This document shows, piece by piece, positions 4,916-11,544 of a DNA stretch of 11,544 nt. Both the position numbers and the translations under genes were made by a program. The notes beneath the pieces are model-generated. The model was not told the origin of the DNA. It searched no databases and saw only the letters and a list, made by a program, of their open reading frames with translations. Source of the DNA: Gemmatimonadaceae bacterium (GTDB lineage: Bacteria; Gemmatimonadota; Gemmatimonadetes; Gemmatimonadales; Gemmatimonadaceae); assembly GCA_013820975.1 (NCBI GenBank), contig JACDHQ010000022.1:1-11544 (forward strand), given 5' to 3'. How positions within the stretch are numbered: position 1 is the first letter of the stretch; every line of letters begins with the position of its first letter.

Positions 4916-7321
4916 TTAGAAGAACTGACCGAGTTTGAAGTGCACCTGCCACTTGCCGGCCCGCCGGCCGAATTCATCGAGGCGGTCGAATCCATACCCG
5001 AGATCGAGCCCGAGAGGTCCAAGCGGCGTCACGAGCGACGCCCCGACGCCCGCGCCACGATAGAGGCGCGTGGGATCGAACTCCCGGGCGCGGTTCCACA
5101 CGTTGCCGGCATCGAAGAACGAATGCAGGTAGATCTGCTGGTTGAACCGGACGCCGAACTCCGCCGACGTGGTGAAGAACGCGTTGCCGAACGACTCGAT
5201 CTGCGCCTGGAAGTCATCGCCGCCGACATACCCGCGCGGCGTGATCGAGAACTCCTCGTAGCCGCGCAGCTGCTCGCCGAACTGGACGCCGCCGAGGGAG
5301 AACCGCTGCAGGTAGAACGGACCAGCGTCCCCGAAGAGCGCTCCCGCCTTCGCGTTGAGGCCGACGACGAACTTGATGGGCGAGGAACCCGGGTTCGTGC
5401 CGCCGACCTGCGCCAGCGTCGCGTAGCTGCGCATCTCACCAGTGTATTTCTGGAACGCCGCGGTGCCGCCGAGCGGACCGCCGTTGAACTGCGCGGTGAA
5501 GTCCATGCTCGAGCCTGCAGTCGGGAACGGAAGGTCGAAGCGCGTATCGTGATTCAACCCTGCCGTGACGGTCGACCGGAAGCAGTTCGTGCAGTCGATC
5601 CCTGAGAATGCGCCATCCTGCCCGTACCGGATCGCCTCACCGCCATAGCCGATCGTGGCCCGCGTCCATCGCGACCATGGCACCGGGAGGCGTGCCTGAA
5701 GCTGGCCGCCCGTACGGACGGTGCGCCCGAGCCCCTTGATCGTGTAGCGCGACTGGGTGTGATAGGCATTCACCGTCCCGCTGATCCGCGTCTGCAGGAT
5801 CGTCGGGTCGGTGTACGAAAGGTTGAAGTCGTTGATGAACTGGCCGAACTGCCACTGCAGCGTGCCGCGCTTGCACCGTCCGAAAAGGTTCGGCTGCTCG
5901 AAGCCGATGAAGCCGCCCAGCCCGGTTCCCTGGCCGACCGACGCACCGAAGTTCACCGTTCCGGTGCGCTTTTCCTTGACGTTGAAGATGATGTCGACAT
6001 CCCCCTTGTCGTTCGCCTCGCGCGTGTCGGGTGGGGGCAGCGGGGACTCGAAGAAGCCGAGATTGGAGATCGACTGGTAACTGCGGATGAGGCGCTCGCG
6101 ATTGAACACGTCGCCGGGGACCACCAGCAGCTGGTCGCGGATGCATGACTCGACCGTCACGTCGTTGCCGACGATCTCGACGCGCCGGATGATGGAGGGC
6201 GCTCCCTCCTCGATGTCCCAGCGCAGGTTCACCACCGGCACCGAGTCCGGCCCGACGGACCGCTCGACGATGGGATACACCCGTGAGCGGATGTATCCCT
6301 CGTTCTGATACGCCTCGGTGACCTTCTGCGTCGCTTCCTCCCATGCCTGCTGGTCGAACACGTCCCCGGGCGTCTGGTCACGCCGGAACACGCCGAGCAC
6401 CATCTCCCGCAGTGAGCGGTCGCGCTGGCCGAAGGGATAGAACCGCGCGATGTCCTCGCTCGAGAATACTTTCGCGTCCGGCGGCTCGAACGTGCCGATG
6501 CGGTACTGCACCCCCTCTTCCACGCGCACCTCGACGAGCGCCTTGCCCAGCTCGCGGTCGATCAGCAGCGTGTCGTCGGTCACCCGTGCGTCGATGAAGC
6601 CGCGCCGCGCGTACAGCAGCGGGATCCGCTCGCTGACGTCGCCGGCAAGCTCGTTCTCGTCGAACGCCCCCTTCCGCCACCAGAGGAATCCTTCGGGGCG
6701 CGTCTTCATTGCGTCGACGACGCTCTTGTCGCCCACCCGATCGTTCCCCTCGATGCGAACTCCCGACACTGCGAGCCGGCGCCCTTCGTCGATCCGGAAG
6801 GTGATGCGCAGCCCGTCCGGGGTGACGGTCGTATCGGCCTCGATGCGGGCCAGGTAGTAGCCCCGCGCCTCGTAGACCGAGTCGATGGCCGCCACCGACC
6901 GCGCGACGACAGCGGGATCGACCGGCCTCCCGGCGACAAGTCCGACCCGGCTCCGGACCGTCGAGCCCGATACGCGGTCGGTGCCGACCACGGCGTAGTC
7001 GGCCAGCAGCGGGCGCTCCTGTACGGTGAACACCAGGCTGGCCCGATCGCCGCCAAGTTCGCAGGCGGAGCCCACATCGTCATACCGCCCGGTCGCGTAC
7101 AGGGCCTTGACCGCCCGCTGGACGTCGCGGGCGTTCAGTGGGGTGCCCGCCGGCGGCAGGGTGGTTTCGGTGCGGAGGGTCGCCGGCGCCGTCCGGGTAT
7201 CGCCCCGGAAGACGACGGAGTCCGGGGCGGAACACCGGCCAGCGGCGACGGGGTCCTGGGCTCTGGCCGGAAGGGCTGCCACGACGAGGGCAGCGGCGGC
7301 GAGGAAGGGTATGCGCAGCAT
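4916..7321 (-). CDS. bamA: Outer-membrane protein assembly factor BamA
   Basis: BamA is the Omp85-family core of the BAM complex, which folds beta-barrel proteins into the outer membrane. The 801-residue precursor has a signal peptide ending near ARAQ (residues 19-22) and five POTRA-like domains (about 35-100, 103-179, 182-270, 271-372 and 377-451). POTRA4 is about 20 residues longer than usual. A C-terminal 16-strand barrel occupies about 452-801. The L6 loop motif appears as LRGY (685-688), a variant of the family V/I-R-G-F/Y. The chain ends in Phe-Phe after a beta-strand, the typical beta-signal. Six cysteines are present: C30, C87, C393, C483 and a CTNC pair (577-580) in the barrel half. 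The ATG is fixed by the signal peptide. No Shine-Dalgarno lies at a normal distance (AGGG is only about one base away), and a possible promoter abuts the start. Confidence 0.97.
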   Translation of the reverse strand: MLRIPFLAAAALVVAALPARAQDPVAAGRCSAPDSVVFRGDTRTAPATLRTETTLPPAGTPLNARDVQRAVKALYATGRYDDVGSACELGGDRASLVFTVQERPLLADYAVVGTDRVSGSTVRSRVGLVAGRPVDPAVVARSVAAIDSVYEARGYYLARIEADTTVTPDGLRITFRIDEGRRLAVSGVRIEGNDRVGDKSVVDAMKTRPEGFLWWRKGAFDENELAGDVSERIPLLYARRGFIDARVTDDTLLIDRELGKALVEVRVEEGVQYRIGTFEPPDAKVFSSEDIARFYPFGQRDRSLREMVLGVFRRDQTPGDVFDQQAWEEATQKVTEAYQNEGYIRSRVYPIVERSVGPDSVPVVNLRWDIEEGAPSIIRRVEIVGNDVTVESCIRDQLLVVPGDVFNRERLIRSYQSISNLGFFESPLPPPDTREANDKGDVDIIFNVKEKRTGTVNFGASVGQGTGLGGFIGFEQPNLFGRCKRGTLQWQFGQFINDFNLSYTDPTILQTRISGTVNAYHTQSRYTIKGLGRTVRTGGQLQARLPVPWSRWTRATIGYGGEAIRYGQDGAFSGIDCTNCFRSTVTAGLNHDTRFDLPFPTAGSSMDFTAQFNGGPLGGTAAFQKYTGEMRSYATLAQVGGTNPGSSPIKFVVGLNAKAGALFGDAGPFYLQRFSLGGVQFGEQLRGYEEFSITPRGYVGGDDFQAQIESFGNAFFTTSAEFGVRFNQQIYLHSFFDAGNVWNRAREFDPTRLYRGAGVGASLVTPLGPLGLDLGYGFDRLDEFGRRAGKWQVHFKLGQFF

Positions 7322-7336
7322 CCCTGCAATATACCA
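7321..7336 (-). promoter_or_regulatory. Candidate extended -10 promoter for the bamA-lpx operon
   Basis: The coding strand reads TGGTATATTGCAGGG immediately before the bamA ATG. TATATT (7328-7333) matches five of six bases of TATAAT, and the preceding TGG (7334-7336) supplies the TGn of an extended -10 element. Such elements do not need a good -35, and none is evident; TTGGAT is present at a poor spacing of 19. The predicted +1 falls on base 7321, the A of the ATG, giving a leaderless mRNA. This is motif reading only. Confidence 0.42.
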
Positions 7337-7339
7337 GCG

Positions 7340-7373
7340 AAAGGCCGATCGGATCCAAATCCGATCGGCCTTT
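7340..7373. terminator. Inverted repeat between clpC and bamA: intrinsic terminator, strongest in the + direction
   Basis: A perfect 15-bp stem (7340-7354 with 7359-7373) closes a 4-base CCAA loop. On the + strand it is followed by an unbroken run of eight T (7371-7378), the textbook intrinsic terminator. On the minus strand, the direction of all genes here, the hairpin is preceded by that A-run and followed by only three U (UUUCGC). It could therefore still end the mcsA-mcsB-clpC transcript, but less ideally. Each arm contains CCGATCGG (7345-7352 and 7361-7368), itself palindromic, so a protein-binding site is an alternative reading. Confidence 0.75.
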
Positions 7374-7394
7374 TTTTTCGACTGGTGCCCGAGG

Positions 7395-9887
<2,493 letters not shown>

Positions 9888-9917
9888 GATTGCCTCAAGT
9901 TCGGGTGTGACAACGCC

Positions 9918-11003
9918 TTACCCGACTGTGCCCGCCTCTCGCTCCAATGCGACACGCACATAGCGTGCGCGGGCCTGGTTGGTCTCGCTCTCGGTGAGCG
10001 GACGCCCCTCCGCGTGCGCGAGGTGCGCGGCCTGCGAGAAGATGAGGAGCGTGTTGAGGGTATATACACTGAGCCCGGGAATCAGTTTCAGGCCGACCGC
10101 CAGGCGCACACCGCTGAGGTAGTTCATCGCCTCGTCAAACGACAGGCTTCGCGCGTATCGCAGCGTGCCGTACGCTCGCCAGAGCTTGTCCTCGATAATA
10201 TAGCCCGCATCGCGCAGCAACACTCGGCGCGCCTCCTCTTCCCGCTCGACGACGTGGCCGGCGACGCGCAACAGCTGGTCGAGCAGGTCGTCCTCCGACC
10301 GCCCCAACGTCGTCTGGTTGGAGATCTGGAAGAAGTTGCCGACCACCTCGCTCCCTTCCCCGTACAGTCCACGGTAGGTGAGCCCCATCTGCTGGAGCGA
10401 GGCAAGCACCTTCCCGATCTCCTTCGTCAGGACGAGGCCAGGCAGGTGGATGAGTGCCGACGCCCGCATGCCGGTGCCGACATTGGTCGGGCACGCGGTC
10501 AGGTAGCCGAACTCCGGGTGATACGAATACGGGACGTGCTCTCCGAGTTGCCGGTCGACGCGGTTGACCGCCGCGTAGGCTTCGCGCAGCGCGAACCCGG
10601 ACGCGAGCGCCTGCAGCCGCAGGTGGTCCTCCTCATTGACCATGACGGAAACGTTGTCACCGAGGAACACGCCCGCACCGGCACGCAGCGGGTGCTGCGC
10701 ATCGAGCCCAGCAAGCTCCTTGCTCACGAGGTGGCGTTCGTGGAGCAGCGCACGCTCGGTCGGCCCGAGCTCGTCCACACGGTACAGCACCGATTGGCCG
10801 AGCTCAGGGATCGACGGAATGGCGGCGCCCACCTGCGTGATCACCCGCAGCCGCTCCCCGTCGCGCGCCCTCGGCGCAAAGGCGTATCCCTCGATGTTCC
10901 GCGCCAGCCGGATTCGCGTGGACAGTACGATGTCGGCGTTTGGCCCCGAGGCGTCGAGCCACCGGACCCCGCCGTCGGGGATGAGCGACAGGTCGAGCGT
11001 CAC
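9918..11003 (-). CDS. mcsB: Protein arginine kinase McsB
   Basis: McsB phosphorylates arginine side chains of misfolded proteins, marking them for ClpC-ClpP. It belongs to the phosphagen (guanidino) kinase fold. At 361 residues it has the family length. Visible motifs are the nucleotide-binding STRIRLARN (28-36), NEEDH (123-127), the CPTNVGTG segment with the essential Cys at 171 (equivalent to B. subtilis C167), GEGSE (215-219), and FQISNQTTLG (225-234). The catalytic carboxylates should be within NEEDH and GEGSE. The allosteric phosphoarginine pocket motif RDxxRA appears here as TNQARA (341-346), so its Arg and Asp are missing. The start is GTG at 11001-11003, overlapping the mcsA stop as GTGA, with GGAG 5 bases upstream. 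McsA and ClpC on either side make the assignment firm; a metabolic creatine or arginine kinase is unlikely. Confidence 0.97.
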   Translation of the reverse strand: MTLDLSLIPDGGVRWLDASGPNADIVLSTRIRLARNIEGYAFAPRARDGERLRVITQVGAAIPSIPELGQSVLYRVDELGPTERALLHERHLVSKELAGLDAQHPLRAGAGVFLGDNVSVMVNEEDHLRLQALASGFALREAYAAVNRVDRQLGEHVPYSYHPEFGYLTACPTNVGTGMRASALIHLPGLVLTKEIGKVLASLQQMGLTYRGLYGEGSEVVGNFFQISNQTTLGRSEDDLLDQLLRVAGHVVEREEEARRVLLRDAGYIIEDKLWRAYGTLRYARSLSFDEAMNYLSGVRLAVGLKLIPGLSVYTLNTLLIFSQAAHLAHAEGRPLTESETNQARARYVRVALEREAGTVG

Positions 11004-11485
11004 TCGAGCTCCCTGATCCGGTCACGCAGGTCGGCTGCCAGCTCGAACTGCTCGCCGTCGATCGCGCGACGCAGTCGCTCCCGCAGCTCCGCGAGCTCCG
11101 CCTGGGCCTGGGACGCCTCGGGATGTGGCGCGTGGTACCCGCGGCCGATGTGGCGCGAGCTGCCATGAACCCGGCGGAGCAGCTCCCGGTTGCTCTGCTC
11201 GAAGGTCGTGTAGCACCGCGCGCAGCCCCAGCGGCCCGTCGTCCGGAAGTCCTTGAGGGTCATCCCGCAGAAGTTGCACGTTACGGCGTCCGCAGCCGGC
11301 ACCGTGAGCTGCTGCTGGACCGCCTGCAGGAACTCGCCAAGAGGATGCTTCGGGGTCGCAACCGTCGTTTCCACGCCGTGGTCGGCCGCGCATCGGTCAC
11401 ACAGGTGGACCTGCGTGACGGCATTCTCGACGATCTTGGTCAGGTGCACCACCGCGTCGCGCTCTCCACAGTTGTCGCACAGCAT
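11000..11485 (-). CDS. mcsA: McsA, zinc-finger and UVR-domain activator of McsB
   Basis: McsA is the small partner that binds and activates the arginine kinase McsB, and in Firmicutes it also regulates CtsR. The 161-residue protein has four CxxC pairs, C3/C6, C29/C32, C70/C73 and C88/C91, expected to hold two zinc ions. A basic linker (about 98-123) follows, then a C-terminal UVR motif (about 127-161) of the kind also found in ClpC and UvrB. Length and order match the Firmicutes protein. The ATG shares one base with the stop of the upstream frame (TGATG), with GAGG about 10 bases before it, and the stop overlaps the mcsB GTG. Known family roles support a stress-response operon; how it is controlled in this organism cannot be seen because the upstream region is outside the window. 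Confidence 0.95.
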   Translation of the reverse strand: MLCDNCGERDAVVHLTKIVENAVTQVHLCDRCAADHGVETTVATPKHPLGEFLQAVQQQLTVPAADAVTCNFCGMTLKDFRTTGRWGCARCYTTFEQSNRELLRRVHGSSRHIGRGYHAPHPEASQAQAELAELRERLRRAIDGEQFELAADLRDRIRELE

Positions 11486-11544
11486 CAGGTCACGGCCTCA
11501 CGGACATCGGAGTCGGTCAGGCGGCCGTCAGCCAGGAGGAGGAC
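11485..11544 (-). CDS. C-terminal end of an unidentified protein upstream of mcsA (runs off the right edge)
   Basis: Nineteen codons, ending in EAVT and a TGA at 11485-11487, are open to the window edge. Sixteen of the 19 third positions are G or C, as in the neighbouring genes, and the TGA overlaps the mcsA ATG by one base. Both points favour a real gene co-transcribed with mcsA. The visible stretch VLLLADGRLTDSDVREAVT is too short to name. In Firmicutes ctsR sits here, but nothing in these residues identifies CtsR. Confidence 0.5.
   Translation of the reverse strand, partial: VLLLADGRLTDSDVREAVT

Noticed and set aside
9888..9917. Possible separate promoter or heat-shock operator for clpC in the mcsB-clpC gap
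   Set aside because: Only 30 bases, with a good ribosome site but no convincing -10/-35, CIRCE inverted repeat or CtsR heptad repeat.

Overview
The window is a GC-rich (roughly two-thirds G+C) stretch in which every supported gene lies on the minus strand, so the biological reading order is right to left. It suggests a Gram-negative, LPS-making bacterium that also has the McsA/McsB/ClpC arginine-phosphorylation system better known from Firmicutes. That mix, an LpxC-FabZ fusion and frequent GTG/TTG starts fit the Gemmatimonadota best. This placement is an inference from gene content; no sequence search was run.

Right-hand block (about 11544 to 7395): the last 19 codons of an unidentified gene, then mcsA, mcsB and clpC. 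The genes overlap or nearly touch (TGATG, GTGA, then a 30-base gap), so they look like one operon. McsA and McsB form the protein arginine kinase complex. ClpC is the AAA+ unfoldase that recognises phosphoarginine-tagged proteins through its N-domain and passes them to ClpP. The block ends at a strong inverted repeat between clpC and bamA.

Left-hand block (about 7321 to 1): bamA, skp/ompH, lpxD, a fused lpxC-fabZ, lpxA, a Gfo/Idh/MocA oxidoreductase resembling GnnA, and the start of lpxB. This is an outer-membrane assembly operon. BamA inserts beta-barrel proteins and Skp chaperones them in the periplasm. LpxA, LpxC and LpxD make UDP-2,3-diacylglucosamine, and LpxB condenses the disaccharide. 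FabZ maintains the 3-hydroxyacyl-ACP pool. The UDP-diacylglucosamine hydrolase (LpxH or LpxI) is not in the window. Four consecutive junctions use the same 4-base NTGA stop/start overlap, which points to tight translational coupling.

The only intergenic gap longer than 30 bases is the 73 bases between clpC and bamA. It holds the hairpin and a candidate extended -10 promoter placed so that bamA mRNA would be leaderless. No tRNA, rRNA, CRISPR, insertion sequence or phage gene was seen. Most of the window is well-understood conserved machinery. The points most worth following are an internal ribosome-binding site that could yield free FabZ from the fusion, a solitary GnnA-like enzyme between lpxA and lpxB, an McsB lacking the RD of its allosteric RDxxRA motif, and the clpC-bamA control region. 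I found no convincing wholly new system.
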